A stretch of DNA of 64,000 nucleotides from Mimachlamys varia (taxonomy: Eukaryota > Mollusca > Bivalvia > Pectinida > Pectinidae). Under the pieces are notes generated by a model that ran no database searches, was not told the DNA's origin, and saw nothing but the letters and a program-made list of their open reading frames with translations. Shown piece by piece: positions 23,836 to 37,868 of this stretch. Made by a program: the position numbers and the translations under genes. The first letter of the stretch is position 1. Each line of letters opens with the position of its first letter. Location: assembly GCA_947623455.1 (NCBI GenBank), contig OX392527.1, forward strand, positions 11,094,001 to 11,158,000, written 5' to 3'.

Positions 23836-25440
23836 TGTGGACCATTAATGAGAAGTAATTGTGCAACTAAATGATTATGACAAAGCTGCCGACAGCATGC
23901 TCATGTTCAGGCGAATTTCTAATCTTATCAAATTTAGCGATTCAGTTCAAACTTGACATTTGTGAAAATGACTTTCACATTTAAAAATACATGTAATACT
24001 TTTAGCTTGATTTTTCACGTTCATACTTGTGGTAGGCAACCTGATCTGCTCTACCTAATATTTCTCTGTCGCATCAGAAGCTGAGTTTGGGGTTGCAAAT
24101 TAAAAAAAAAAGCAATAAATTAATTATATTTAAATCCAAGATGGCGAATAATTTCCAATCTGACATTAGTAACATTCCAGATTAATCCCATTTTTTTGTA
24201 CATTCATCTTGAGTGAAATACGGTAAATAAGGTTCAGTATAAATCTCTTTTAAATTATGATATAATATTGTGTAAGAATGTCAGGGAACTATACAATGAA
24301 AAAAATGTTAATAAAATAAGTAGGTACACTTTATGTTAAACTTGTGGGGGATTTAGAAGTCCTTTGTAAGACTGTAACAAGCTGCAGTATTTAATGCTTG
24401 GCTATAATCAGCTTCCACACCAATATGTCTGTTTAATCATTATGTAGCAAAACACAATTTGTGTGTAAAACTAAATCTCCAGTGTTTACCAGGTTTACAT
24501 TGGGGCTTTGTTGGAAGCTGAACTGTACAAATAACTATTGTGGGATTTGTTCCCTTGATTTGTTTAATAGGTGTGCAGTGTAGATCTATAACTCAAGTGT
24601 CTTTGCTTTAAAAGTTGATAAATTAATCAGTTTTGTCAGAATTTCGTCACCGTTCTGACTTGCTCATCAGTCCCTAACACAATGGAAGCAGAGCTAGCAC
24701 CTCCAATGCAACTACTACAGCTTCCAAATGGTTGATAATGAAAAACACTAATTTAATCAACTGTGGTAAGGAATGGAGCAATAGAACTGAAAGGACAACC
24801 AATTTCATTCTTTGTTGTGATAAGTTTGTGTATAACATTCTAGTACACACTAGGTCTATCATGCTTTTGAATATTAGTCTGGTTGTAAAAGTTATACATT
24901 AGATACATTTGTTCTTTTTGCAAGAGTAAAATGTATTTCCAAGGGAAATAACACTTTTTGACAAAGCCATTGTAGCTTCTGGAAGCCCAAATATTTGCCA
25001 GTAAAGTAAGCTATTTCCCAGTGATTTACATTCAGAACTATTTCCCTGTTAAAACAACCAATCAAAACATCATGGTTTGTCACGAGATCACATCCTGGTG
25101 GTTTTGCCTACACCATGTCATCATGTCACATAGAAACCAGTGAGAGGCCAGCAGCACGTTCAGTCGCTTCAGTGTGTTATTGATTAGACCATTACTGCAC
25201 AGTAGACACACATCTTGATAGGTTTTCCTTGGAATATTGGTTTTAAAACTTGTTTGTGGTTTGATTCAGAATAGTGATGTAGTTGAACTATAAGATTTCA
25301 GGAATGTAACAAGTTCTTGGTCTGCCTCTCTAGATGTGCTTCCAAGGTCTGCTTCCATATCAGTTTATGTGTGGAGGCCGATAACATGTATACAGGCCGG
25401 TTAATACAATCAAATAATTAACATTTAAGATAGGCATTGC
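23836..25440. other. Anonymous AT-rich sequence, 1.6 kb
   Basis: Unique AT-rich DNA with no array. Short minus-strand frames at 24674-24862 and 24892-25083 have no supporting features. Confidence 0.5.
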
Positions 25441-28400
25441 AATTTCAGTACCTTCTGCCTGAACAATAAACTAACATTTCAATACCTTCTGCCTGAACAA
25501 TAAACTAGCATTTCAGTACCTTCTGCCTGAACAATAAACTTACATTTCAGTACCTTCTGCCTTAACAATAAACTAACATTTCAGTACCTTCTGCCTGAAC
25601 AATAAACTAACATTTCAATACCTTCTGCCTGAACAATAAACTAACATTTCAGTACCTTCTGCCTGAACAATAAACAAACATTTCAGTACCTTCTGCCTGA
25701 ACAATAAACTAACATTTCAATACCTTCTGCCTTAACAATAAACTAACATTTCAATACCTTCTGCCTTAACAATAAACTAACATTTCAGTACCTTCTGCCT
25801 GAACAATAAACAAACATTTCAATACCTTCTGCCTGAACAATAAACTAATATTTCAGTACCTTCTGCCTGAACAATAAACTAACATTTCAATACCTTCTGC
25901 CTTAATAATAAACAAACATTTCAATACCTTCTGCATTAAACACTTAAACTAACATTTCAATACCTTCTGCCTTAACAATAAACTAACATTTCAATACCTT
26001 CTGCCTGAACAATAAACAAACATTTCAATACCTTCTGCCTTAACAATAAACTAACATTTCAGTACCTTCTGCCTTAACAATAAACTAACATTTCAGTACC
26101 TTCTGCCTTAACAATAAACTAACATTTCAGTACCTTCTGCCTTAACAATAAACAAACATTTCAGTACCTTCTGCCTGAACAATAAACTAACATTTCAATA
26201 CCTTCTGCCTGAACAATAAACAAACATTTCGGTACCTTCTGCCTGAACAATAAACAAACATTTCATTACTTCTGCCCGAGCAATAAACTAGCATTTCAAT
26301 ACCTTCTGCCTGAACAATAAACTAACATTTCAATACCTTCTGCCTGAACAATAAACTAACATTTCAGTACCTTCTGCCTGAACAATAAACTAACATTTCA
26401 GTACCTTCTGCCTGAACAATAAACTAATATTTCAGTTCCTTCTGCCTGAACAATAAACTAACATTTCAGTACCTTCTGCCTGAACAATAACATGTCAGAA
26501 CCTTCCGTCTGAACCATAAACTAACATTTCAGTACCTTCTGCCTGAACAATAAACTAACATTTCAATACCTTCTGCCTTAATAATAAACAAACATTTCAA
26601 TACCTTCTGCCTTAACAATAAACAAACATTTCAATACCTTCTGCCTTAACAATAAACAAACATTTCAGTACCTTCTGCCTGAACAATAAACAAACATTTC
26701 AATACCTTCTGCCTTAACAATAAACAAACATTTCAATACCTTCTGCCTTAACAATAAACAAACATTTCAGTACCTTCTGCCTGAACAATAAACTAGCATT
26801 TCAGTACCTTCTGCCTTAACAATAAACTAACATTTCAGTACCTTCTGCCTTAACAATAAACAAACATTTCAGTACCTTCTGCCTGAACAATATTCTGCCT
26901 GAACAATAAACAAACATTTCGGTACCTTCTGCCTGAACAATAAACAAACATTTCGGTACCTTCTGCCCGAGCAATAAACAAGCATTTCAGTACCTTCTGC
27001 CCGAGCAATAAACTAGCATTTCAATACCTTCTGCCTGAACAATAAACTAACATTTCAATACCTTCTGCCTGAACAATAAACTAGCATTTCAGTACCTTCT
27101 GCCTGAACAATAAACTAACATTTCAATACCTTCTGCCTGAACAGTAACATGTCATAACCTTCCGTCTGAACCATAAACTTACATTTCAATACCTTCTGCC
27201 TTAACAATAAACTAACATTTCAGTACCTTCTGCCTGAACAATAAACTAATATTTCAGTACCTTCTGCCTAAACAATAAACTAGCATTTCAGTACCTTCTG
27301 CCTGAACAATAAACTAACATTTCAATACCCTCTGCCTGAGCAATAAACTAACATTTCAGTAGCTTCTGCCTGAACAATAAACTAACATTTCAATACCTTC
27401 TGCCTGAACAATAAACAAACATTTCGGTACCTTCTGCCTGAACAATAAACAAACATTTCAGTACCTTCTGCCTGAACAATAAACAAACATTTCAGTACCT
27501 TCTGCCCGAGCAATAAACTAACATTTCAATACCTTCTGCCTGAACAATAAACTAGCATTTCAGTACCTTCTGCCTGAACAATAAACTAACATTTCAGTAC
27601 CTTCTGCCTGAACAATAACATGTCATAACCTTCCGTCTGAACCATAAACTAACATTTCAATACCTTCTGCCTTAACAATAAACTAACATTTCAGTACCTT
27701 CTGCCTGAACAATAAACTAATATTTCAGTACCTTCTGCCTAAACAATAAACTAGCATTTCAGTACCTTCTGCCTGAACAATAAACTAACATTTCAATACC
27801 CTCTGCCTGAGCAATAAACTAACATTTCAGTAGCTTCTGCCTGAACAATAAACTAACATTTCAATACCTTCTGCCTGAACAATAAACAAACATTTCGGTA
27901 CCTTCTGCCTGAACAATAAACAAACATTTCAGTACCTTCTGCCTGAACAATAAACAAACATTTCAGTACCTTCTGCCCGAGCAATAAACTAACATTTCAA
28001 TACCTTCTGCCTGAACAATAAACTAACATTTCAGTACCTTCTGCCTGAACAATAAACTAATATTTCAGTTCCTTCTGCCTGAACAATAAACTAATATTTC
28101 AGTACCTTCTGCCTGAACAATAAACTAACATTTCAGTACCTTCTGCCTGAACAATAAACTAACATTTCTCTACCTTCTGCCTGAACAATAAACTAACATT
28201 TCAGTACCTTCTGCCTGAACAATAAACTAACATTTCTCTACCTTCTGCCTGAACAATAAACTAACATTTCAGTACCTTCTGCCTGAACAATAAACTAACA
28301 TTTCAGTACCTTCTGCCTGAACAATAAACTAACATTTCAGTACCTTCTGCCCGAGCAATAAACTAACATTTCAATACCTTCTGCCCGAACAATAAACTAA

Positions 28401-28711
28401 CATTTCAGTACCTTCTGCCTGAACAATAAACTAACATTTCAGTACCTTCTGCCTGAACAATAAACTAACATTTCAGTACCTTCTGCCTGAACAATAAACT
28501 AACATTTCAGTACCTTCTGCCTGAACAATAAACCAACATTTCAGTACTTTCTGCCTGAACAATAAACTAACATTTCAGTACCTTCTGCCTGAACAATAAA
28601 CTAATATTTCAGTTCCTTCTGCCTGAACAATAAACTTACATTTCAGTACCTTCTGCCTTAACAATAAACAAACATTTCAGTACCTTCTGCCTGAACAATA
28701 AACTAACATTC
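25441..28711. repeat. Minisatellite array, 34 bp unit, about 96 copies
   Basis: The core aataaactaacatttcag recurs every 34 bp with point variants (tcagtacc/tcaatacc/tcggtacc; cctg/cctt/cccg). A rare variant, catgtcataaccttccgtct, occurs near 27147 and near 27620, and as catgtcagaacc near 26491; the blocks around the last two copies match over several hundred bases at an offset close to 14 units, so a block of about 476 bp was duplicated. Nearly every unit has AATAAA on the plus strand. Confidence 0.97.
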
Positions 28712-29150
28712 ACTACAGACCTCTCCCTAGTTTAATTACATTTGACTTTAGCTGTGTATTAGATTGTGATGTAAGCAGTGTGACCTAGCCATCACTCCTG
28801 ACTGACAGATTAGAAATGCCATTGAAAAGGGAGGGGGCGGCTCCAGTATCTACAGCTATTGATTTTGGACATCTAACAAGAAATGGTATGAATGCCTGTG
28901 TTTGGATGAGATTGTTGGTGTATTTCCTTTGAGAGGGTTTATTTATTGGGTTATTGAATAAAGTACAAAGCCCAGTGATGGACTTGGCTGGTCACTATAC
29001 TCTTATTGTTACACTTGTTTTGATTCAACATCCATTCTACTGGGGGACAGAATATATATCACAGCACTGGAATGAGTGTCTGCCATGTGTAATTTGTCAG
29101 TGAGTTTATAATGGTATATTGGTCATGCATTGTGTAAACTTTTCCTTCAA
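28712..29150. other. Anonymous spacer
   Basis: Unique sequence between the 34 bp array and a dispersed repeat; nothing recognised. Confidence 0.5.
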
Positions 29151-29154
29151 AATG

Positions 29155-29560
29155 CTACTCCTCCTTTACACATTGGTTGATTTCAATCAAACTAGGACGA
29201 AAGGATTACTAGGTAGGGGCAATCATTTTTTAAGTTCAGAATATTGATTTGACCCCTTTGGGCTGGGGGGGGGGGGGGGGGCAAAAGGGGAATTTAGCTG
29301 TAACCTGAAGATACTGCTCTTCCTTAATGCTTGAATGGATTTCAACCAAGTCTGGCCTGATGCATTGCTTAGGAAGGTAAATCATTTATTAAATCCAGAA
29401 TTTGTATTTGGCTCTGGACCTGAGGGGCATTGCCCAAAAATGGGAAATTAGCTAAAATATTCTTCCTTAATGCTTGAATGGGTTTCCAACTCAAACTTCA
29501 TACAGTACTAGTACTTCCTTTCCAAAAGTGCTTGCATGGTATTGCTTTTCAAGTTGGAAG
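29155..29560. mobile_element. Dispersed repeat fragment with 143 bp tandem core
   Basis: The text ttccttaatgcttgaatgg starts at 29320 and again at 29463 (143 bp), and a diverged related unit (cctttacacattggttgatt) precedes at about 29164. The first unit holds a run of 17 G at 29265-29281. The organisation matches the other tandem-core elements of this window. Ends are not resolved. Confidence 0.55.
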
Positions 29561-30390
29561 GTCAAAGGTCCACATCACCCAAGCATCAATTAACTTGGTC
29601 AGAGAACCATGATAACATTTACAAGACTGACCACAAACACAGAAACTAATGCTAGCCACATCTGTACCTGTGGAAGGACGTCTAACACTGTTAAATGCTT
29701 TCAAATAATCATCATGAGAAAGTCAAAATAAAAAAAACTCTTCTTTACTTGCAAAGCAAGAATTGAATCATAAACCCTGATGGAAATATTTGAAAAAAAT
29801 GTGTCTATGTATACTAAACATGAGTCTGGTAAAGAGGACTTTAATATAGTCCTGGAACAGAAATCAACTTTACAGTGATTGAAAAAGTAAAGGGCCAAGA
29901 TGGTATCAACTATTTAACTTGTAAAACATGACATGGTTCAGACCATATTTATTTCAAAATAAACTGGAAATCTGAAATAGTGACACCCCCCTTATAAAAT
30001 ATAAGGACCGGTCCCGCTTGTTTGTTCTCTTGTGTCAGCTACTGCCCTTCATGTCATTAAGTTCTGTACATTCTGTAATGTACTTGATAATGTAAGAAAG
30101 TACCCCAAAATACCTGGGTAGGTCAGATTTAGTGTAAGATAGAGAAAATTTGATCTTTGACCAAGAGTGGTCATGAACTATAATCTGGAAGGAAACAGGT
30201 AGCCCTTATTGCCATTTCTCACAGATAATTAGTAAAATGCATAGATTGACCGACAAACTTTGTTCTAACTGGCAATGTGATAGAACTTTGTGGGGCACAT
30301 ATCAGCCAGTACAGGAATCAATACCAGGAGTTCTAGCTACAGACATACAAACACACATGTGTACTGGACTAATAATGTCCCCCTTAATTA
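29561..30390. other. Anonymous sequence
   Basis: Unique AT-rich DNA; frames of 65-75 codons (29701-29898 minus, 30237-30464 plus) are unsupported, and the latter runs into the 16 bp array. Confidence 0.45.
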
Positions 30391-32021
30391 CAGTCTACAC
30401 ATACCACTATAACTACAGTGTGGCTGGACAGTCTACACATACCACAAACTACACATACCCCTAACCTCACATACCACTATCTACACATACCACTAACTAC
30501 ACATACCACAAACTACACATACCACTAACTACACATACCACTAACTACACATACCACTAACTACACATACCACTAACTACACATACCACTAACTACACAT
30601 ACCACAAACTACACATACCCCTAACCTCACATACCACTATCTACACATACCACTAACTACACATACTACAAACTACACATACCACTAACTACACATACCA
30701 CAAACTACACATACCACTAACTACACATACCACAAACTACACATACCACTATCTACACATACCACTAACTACACATACCACTAACTACACATACTACAAA
30801 CTACACATACCACTAACTACACATACTACAAACTACACATACCACTAACTACACATACCACAAACTACACATACCACTAACTACACATACCACAAACTAC
30901 ACATACCACTATCTACACATACCACTAACTACACATACCACTAACTACACATACTACAAACTACACATACCACTAACTACACATACCACTAACTACACAT
31001 ACCACTATAACTAGTGTGGCTGGACAGTCTACACATACCACTAACTACACATACCACTAACTACACATACCACTAACTACAAATACCACTAACTACACAT
31101 ACCACTAACTACACATACCACTAACTACACATACCACAAACTACACATACCACTAACTACACATACCACTAACTACACATACCCCTAACTACAAATACCA
31201 CTAACTACACATACCACAAACTACACATACCACTAACTACACATACCCCTAACTACAAATACCACTAACTACACATACCACTAACTACACATACCACTAA
31301 CTACAAATACCACTAACTACACATACCACTAACTACAAATACCACTAACTACAAATACCACTAACTACACATACCACTAACTACACATACCCCTAACTAC
31401 ACATACCACTAACTACACATATCCCTAACTACACATACCACTAACGACACATACCACTAACTACACATACCCCTAACTACAAATACCACTAACTACACAT
31501 ACCACTAACTACACATACCCCTAACTACAAATACCACTAACTACACATACCACTAACTACACATACCACTAACTACACATACCACTAACGACACATACCA
31601 CTAACTACAGCGTGGCTGGAGAGTCTATACATACCACTAACTACATATACCATTGACTATACATACCACTTACTACACATACCACTAACTACACATACCA
31701 CAAGCTACACATACCACTAGCTACACATACCACTAACTTCACATACTACTAACTACACATACCACTAACTACACATACCACGAACTACACATACCACTAA
31801 CTACACATACCACTAACTATACAAACTACGCATACCACTAACTACACATACTACAAATTAAACATACCACTAACTACACATACCACAAATTAAACATACC
31901 ACTAACTACACATACCACAAACTACATATACCACTAACTACACATACCACTAACTACACATACTACTAACTACACATACCACCACTAACTACACATACCA
32001 CAAACTACATATATAACTACA
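30391..32021. repeat. Minisatellite array, 16 bp unit, about 100 copies, G-free on plus strand
   Basis: The unit ctaactacacatacca has no G on the plus strand and most variants (cacaaactac, ccctaactac, ctacaaatac) keep this. G enters mainly through an interrupting block, gtgtggctggacag, at 30418 and 31014, and as gcgtggctggagag at 31610, exactly 596 bp apart each time; a diverged copy is at about 32022. Inside the first block, variant patterns recur at 160 bp (for example cctcac at 30465 and 30625, atctac at 30751 and 30911), a ten-unit higher-order repeat. Confidence 0.97.
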
Positions 32022-32359
32022 GCTTGATTGGACAGTGGTGTGGTGTAGTGACTAGTTGTGGGATGATGTCAACAAACATTCCCTAATCAAATGTAGGGTA
32101 CTATTTTACAATGTCCTTAGCTATTCCAGGTTTCCATTCTGTTCTAGAATAGGATTAAGTCTGCATAAGTCTCCATTTGTACTGGTAGTCCCCATGTTGT
32201 GTTTTAGCTACTAAATCATGACTGCCATAAAATATTATGTATAATGTATATCCTCATGAAATTTGCATTGAAAAGCTTTTCTTCATGCTGAAAGGTTGAT
32301 GAGGCATCATTGATATTTACATGGACCCATGTAGGTTAGAATCCATTAGATGTACCATC
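32022..32359. other. Anonymous spacer
   Basis: Unique AT-rich DNA; nothing recognised. Confidence 0.5.
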
Positions 32360-32800
32360 AGCTCTATCAGAATGTTAACATACAGAAAAAGTATGGTCAG
32401 CTTAGCATAAGAACTTTTACATACAGGAATGTATAGTCAAGCTTAGAATATATTGTTTTTACATACAGGAAAAGTATAGTCAGCTTAAAATAAGAATATT
32501 TACCTATAGCAAATGTATGGTTAGCTTAGCATTAAATTTTGTTTGCATACAGGAAATGAAATGTATGGTCAGCTTAGCATAAGAATGTTAACATACAGGA
32601 AAATTATGATCTACTTACATTAGAATGTTAACATACATGGAAAGTATGGGTAGTATTAGAATGTTTACATACAGGATATGTATTTACAAGTTTTGAGTTT
32701 TAGGATGTTAACTGATCTATAGATAAAGTATGGCCAGCATAGAACTGGAATGTTAGCATACAGGAAAAATGTGAAAAGCTTAATATTGGATTGTTTATTT
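32360..32800. repeat. Degenerate tandem repeat, about 40-50 bp unit, about 9 copies
   Basis: The phrases acatacaggaaaagtatgg, tcagcttagcataagaa and aatgtt recur in the same order with many substitutions and indels. This array is clearly older or under different turnover than the near-identical arrays around it. Confidence 0.8.
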
Positions 32801-34899
32801 TTATAGGCAGTGTGCACAGTTTGCCTGAAAACTGTCTTCTTTATTCATTCTTTCATAGGAGTACATACTATATATATACTTAAGATAATTAATTTTAACT
32901 AACACAGAAAGTTGGCCATTACAGTGTGTATAATTACTGTGTTTTAGTCTCTTCCAATTTTAATTATGTTTGTAGCTGAAGGAAAAATCATGTTTTAAAA
33001 TGGTGGCAAGGTTGAAGCAGCAGTACGGAGACATTGGAAGCTTTTAGCATGATGTTGTAATGGCTGTAGAAGCTAATCTTATTTGTAGAGAAGATTTCTG
33101 ATGTCAAGGTAGCTTCACTTAAAACAGTCCTAATGGACCGGTAGATTCTATAGATGTAATATTGTCGTTAAGGTTGATGGTCGATATAAAGGATGGTTTT
33201 TTGGAGAAAAATTCTGGAACTAAAAATTGGAAATATGTTTTCATATGTAAGTTGTAAAGATATTACGGTATTATTTATTTTAGTTACAAGGGTAAAAAAA
33301 GATAAGATATTGAGTAAATTCATATGTTGTCTGTCTTCCTAGTCTGATGATAAGAAATGGTGCCAGTGGACAGGAAATAGGGATGGCAGATGGGTAGTTT
33401 ACTGGGTGATTGGAGGAAAGACATGGTGTAAAGTTGTGCTGAGTGCTCTGATTGATAGCTCACTCAAGTGTACAGACTACCATGTATCCTCTACTTAATA
33501 CTGGGGACTTCCAGCAATTCCTGTCACCTGACTGCTACAAGAGTAGCTTTATCTTTTTCAGTCCCCATCTATTTATTGGTGTCTGGTTTGCAGACAACTT
33601 CCCAATGAGACAAGTAGCATAGATTTTGAGATTATTGAAGTGAAATGAAGGATATTGCTGATACAATATTGTGCTTTGCTGGGAAATGGGGAATTTCTGA
33701 AATGTAATACCATGGCCAATATCATAATATATACATGTATAGAACTACGTTATTGCTGACATTTTACTTAGGAGGTGTCTGCTTCAGTCATTTGTGATTA
33801 ACTGCTATATCCTTGTACTTGAAGATGGTGAATTTTGTTTGTTCATACATATAGGTTTCCTAACCATTTGCAGTCTGTCAGAATATTTGTTCTTTTAAGT
33901 AAGGGTTTCTCTCAACTTGTATTTGGTATAGCAAATAAAATGAAGCCCCCCCCCCCCCTCCCTTCAGTGAATTGAGGTGGAATCAAATTGGAAACATCTT
34001 GAATATAATAACAGTAAAAGATTTAGTTAAACTTTCTATCATTTATAGCAAACTTTATAAATAAGATGATCAAATGAAAGCATAACAGGGGTGAGCAGTT
34101 TAGAATCCGTACATCGCACCTTTGGTCATGAAACATGTAGTTTGATGAGAGTCCGGACTCACCAATGAAGGAGGATAGAGGTCTGGGCGACTCCCTTTGG
34201 TGTCTTGCCACCATCTAATTTTGTGTTCTCTGTTATGTATATGGTTGCTTTTACTTTGATTATTATTTACCTAATATTGAATTTGTTTCAATCAGACATT
34301 AAATTGATTGTACAATGTTTACAGAGGCACCTGCTGTGATTAAGGTGTAGCCATTGCAGTCTCTGTGCACACCCTTGACTATGATTACATTATGTTGTAG
34401 AATAAGGACATGGCCGTTACATTTATTATACGAACCCCTCGGCTGTAAATATGTGTTTGCCTTGAAAACATTTTAGATTGATTACTTTGATAGTGATGTA
34501 AAAATAGCTACAGAAGTTATAAAGGGAAATTTTACCTGGAGTGTTCCTCTTGTCCTTACTTGTTCAGTGTTCACTGAGACTTTTCATTGCTGATGTCATC
34601 TCAAGCTTGCATTATTTTCATCATTATGACTTGCCATTGTAATAAGGCATTTGCATGTATTATTATCCTTTCAGTGTCCCTTCAATTTCCTCAATAATCA
34701 GTGCAATATATTCTAATTATGAGCACGGTCGTCTATTGGATTTTAAATGTCTTTCATTGCATGTAGAAGTAATGTCCTTTTTACTGGTCACGGAACAGTC
34801 TCGTGGTAAATATCAATTTCTATTCAGGCATAATATGTACCACATGTTGGGAGAGTACTTGGTATCTACCAAGTATAGTAATATTGTCTCTTGGGTACT
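32801..34899. other. Anonymous sequence, 2.1 kb
   Basis: Unique AT-rich DNA with a run of 13 C at 33946-33958. Frames at 34023-34214 (minus) and 34655-34936 (plus) lack domains, and the latter runs into the next array. Confidence 0.45.
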
Positions 34900-37868
34900 A
34901 TGTCTCTGTTTCCCTGGAATTAGAACCTGTCTCTAGTGTACACCCCTCTTACCCTGGAACCTGTCTCTAGTGTACATCTCTGTTACCATGGAACCTGTCT
35001 CTAGTGTACATCTCTGTTACCATGGAACCTGTCTCTAGTGTACATCTCTGTTACCATGGAACCTGTCTCTAGTGTACATCTCTGTTACCCTGGAACCTGT
35101 CTCTAGTGTACACCCCTGTTACCCTGGAACCTGTCTCTAGTGTACATCTCTGTTACCATGGAACCTGTCTCTAGTGTACATCCCTGTTACCCTGGAACCT
35201 GTCTCTAGTGTACACCCCTGTTACCCTGGAACCTGTCTCTAGTGTACATCTCTGTTACCATGGAACCTGTCTCTAGTGTACATCCCTGTTACCATGGAAC
35301 CTGTCTCTAGTGTACATCCCTGTTACCATGGAACCTGTCTCTAGTGTACACCCCTGTTACCCTGGAACCTGTCTCTAGTGTACATCTCTGTTACCATGGA
35401 ACCTGTCTCTAGTGTACATCCCTGTTACCCTGGAACCTGTCTCTAGTGTACATCTCTGTTACCCTGGAACCTGTCTCTAGTGTACACCCCTGTTACCCTG
35501 GAACCTGTCTCTAGTGTACATCTCTGTTACCCTGGAACCTGTCTCTAGTGTACACCCCTGTTACCCTGGAACCTGTCTCTAGTGTACACCCCTGTTACCC
35601 TGGAACCTGTCTCTAGTGTACATCTCTGTTACCCTGGAACCTGTCTCTAGTGTACATCTCTGTTACCCTGGAACCTGTCTCTAGTGTACACCCCTGTTAC
35701 CCTGGAACCTGTCTCTAGTGTACATCTCTGTTACCCTGGAACCTGTCTCTAGTGTACATCTCTGTTACCCTGGAACCTGTCTCTAGTGTACACCCCTGTT
35801 ACCCTGGAACCTGTCTCTAGTGTACATCTCTGTTACCCTGGAACCTGTCTCTAGTGTACATCTCTGTTACCCTGGAACCTGTCTCTAGTGTACACCCCTG
35901 TTACCCTGGAACCTGTCTCTAGTGTACATCTCTGTTACCCTGGAACCTGTCTCTAGTGTACACCCCTGTTACCCTGGAACCTGTCTCTAGTGTACATCTC
36001 TGTTACCCTGGAACCTGTCTCTAGTGTACACCCCTGTTACCCTGGAACCTGTCTCTAGTGTACATCTCTGTTACCCTGGAACCTGTCTCTAGTGTACATC
36101 TCTGTTACCCTGGAACCTGTCTCTAGTGTACACCCCTGTTACCCTGGAACCTGTCTCTAGTATACATCTCTGTTACCCTGGAACCTGTCTCTAGTGTACA
36201 TCTCTGTTACCCTGGAACCTGTCTCTAGTGTACATCTCTGTTACCCTGGAACCTGTCTCTAGTGTACACCCCTGTTACCCTGGAACCTGTCTCTAGTGTA
36301 CATCTCTGTTACCTAGGAACCTGTCTCTAGTGTACATCTCTGTTACCCTGGAACCTGTCTCTAGTGTACACCCCTGTTATCCTGGAACCTGTCTCTAGTG
36401 TACATCCCTGTTACCCTGGAACCTGTCTCTAGTGTACATCTCTGTTACCCTGGAACCTGTCTCTAGTGTACATCCCTGTTACCCTGAAACCTGTCTCTAG
36501 TGTACATCCCTCTTACCCTGGAACCTGTCTCTAGTGTACATCTCTGTTACCCTGGAACCTGTCTCTAGTGTACACCCCTGTTACCCTGGAACCTGTCTCT
36601 AGTGTACATCTCTGTTACCATGGAACCTGTCTCTAGTGTACATCTCTGTTACCCTGGAACCTGTCTCTAGTGTACATCCCTGTTTCCCTGGAACCTGTAT
36701 ATAGTGTACATCCCTGTTACCCTGGAACCTGTCTCTAGTGTACATCTCTGTTACCTAGGAACCTGTCTCTAGTGTACACCTCTGTTACCCTGGAACCTGT
36801 CTCTAGTGTACATCCCTGTTACCCTGGAACCTGTCTCTAGTGTACATCTCTGTTTCCCTGGAACCTGTCTCTAGTGTACATCCCTGTTACCCTGGAACCT
36901 GTCTCTAGTGTACATCCCTGTTACCCTGGAACCTGTATATAGTGTACATCTCTGTTACCCTGGAACCTGTATATAGTGTACATCCCTGTTACCATGGAAC
37001 CTGTCTCTAGTGTACACCTCTGTTACCCTGGAACCTGTCTCTAGTGTACATCCCTGTTACCCTGGAACCTGTCTCTAGTGTACATCCCTGTTACCCTGGA
37101 ACCTGTCTCTAGTGTACATCCCTGTTACCCTGGAACCTGTCTCTAGTGTACACCCCTGTTATCCTGGAACCTGTCTCCAGTGTACATCTCTGTTACCCTG
37201 GAACCTGTCTCTAGTGTACATCTCTGTTACCCTGGAACCTGTCTCTAGTGTACATCCCTGTTACCCTGGAACCTGTCTCCAGTGTACATCTCTGTTACCC
37301 TGGAACCTGTCTCTAGTGTACATCTCTGTTACCCTGGAACCTGTCTCTAGTGTACATCCCTGTTACCCTGGAACTTGTCTCTACTGTACATCTCTGTTAC
37401 CCTGGAACCTGTCTCTAGTGTACATCTCTGTTACACTGGAACCTGTCTCTAGTGTACATCTCTGTTACCATGGAACCTGTCTCTAGTGTACATCCCTGTT
37501 ACCCTGGAACCTGTCTCTAGTGTACATCCCTGTTACCATGGAACCTGTCTCTAGTGTACATCTCTGTTACCATGGAACCTGTCTCTAGTGTACATCTCTG
37601 TTACCATGGAACCTGTCTCTAGTGTACATCCCTGTTACCCTGGAACCTGTCTCTAGTGTACACCTCTGTTACCATGGAACCTGTCTCTAGTGTACATCCC
37701 TGTTACCATGGAACCTGTCTCTAGTGTACATCCCTGTTACCCTGGAACCTGTCTCTATTGTACATCCCTGTTACCCTGGAACCTGTCTCCAGTGTACATC
37801 TCTGTTACCATGGAACCTGTCTCTAGTGTACACCCCTGTTACCATGGAAACTTTCTCTAGTGTATATC
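34900..37868. repeat. Minisatellite array, 34 bp unit, about 87 copies
   Basis: The core ttaccctggaacctgtctct recurs every 34 bp, with ccatgg replacing ccctgg in many units near both ends. The variant acacccctg falls at 35586, 35688, 35790 and 35892, a three-unit (102 bp) higher-order repeat in the middle. Substitutions such as gtatatagtg and gtctccagtg cluster towards the right. Plus-strand frames of 60-124 codons are by-products. Sequence is unrelated to the other 34 bp array. Confidence 0.97.

Noticed and set aside
31180..31550. Telomere-like ccctaac text in the 16 bp array
   Set aside because: It is a point variant of ctaactacacatacca and never forms a run of the telomeric hexamer.
30391..32021. 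CRISPR array
   Set aside because: Regular repeats here and elsewhere lack unique spacers between conserved repeats; genome is eukaryotic in character and no cas-like genes exist.
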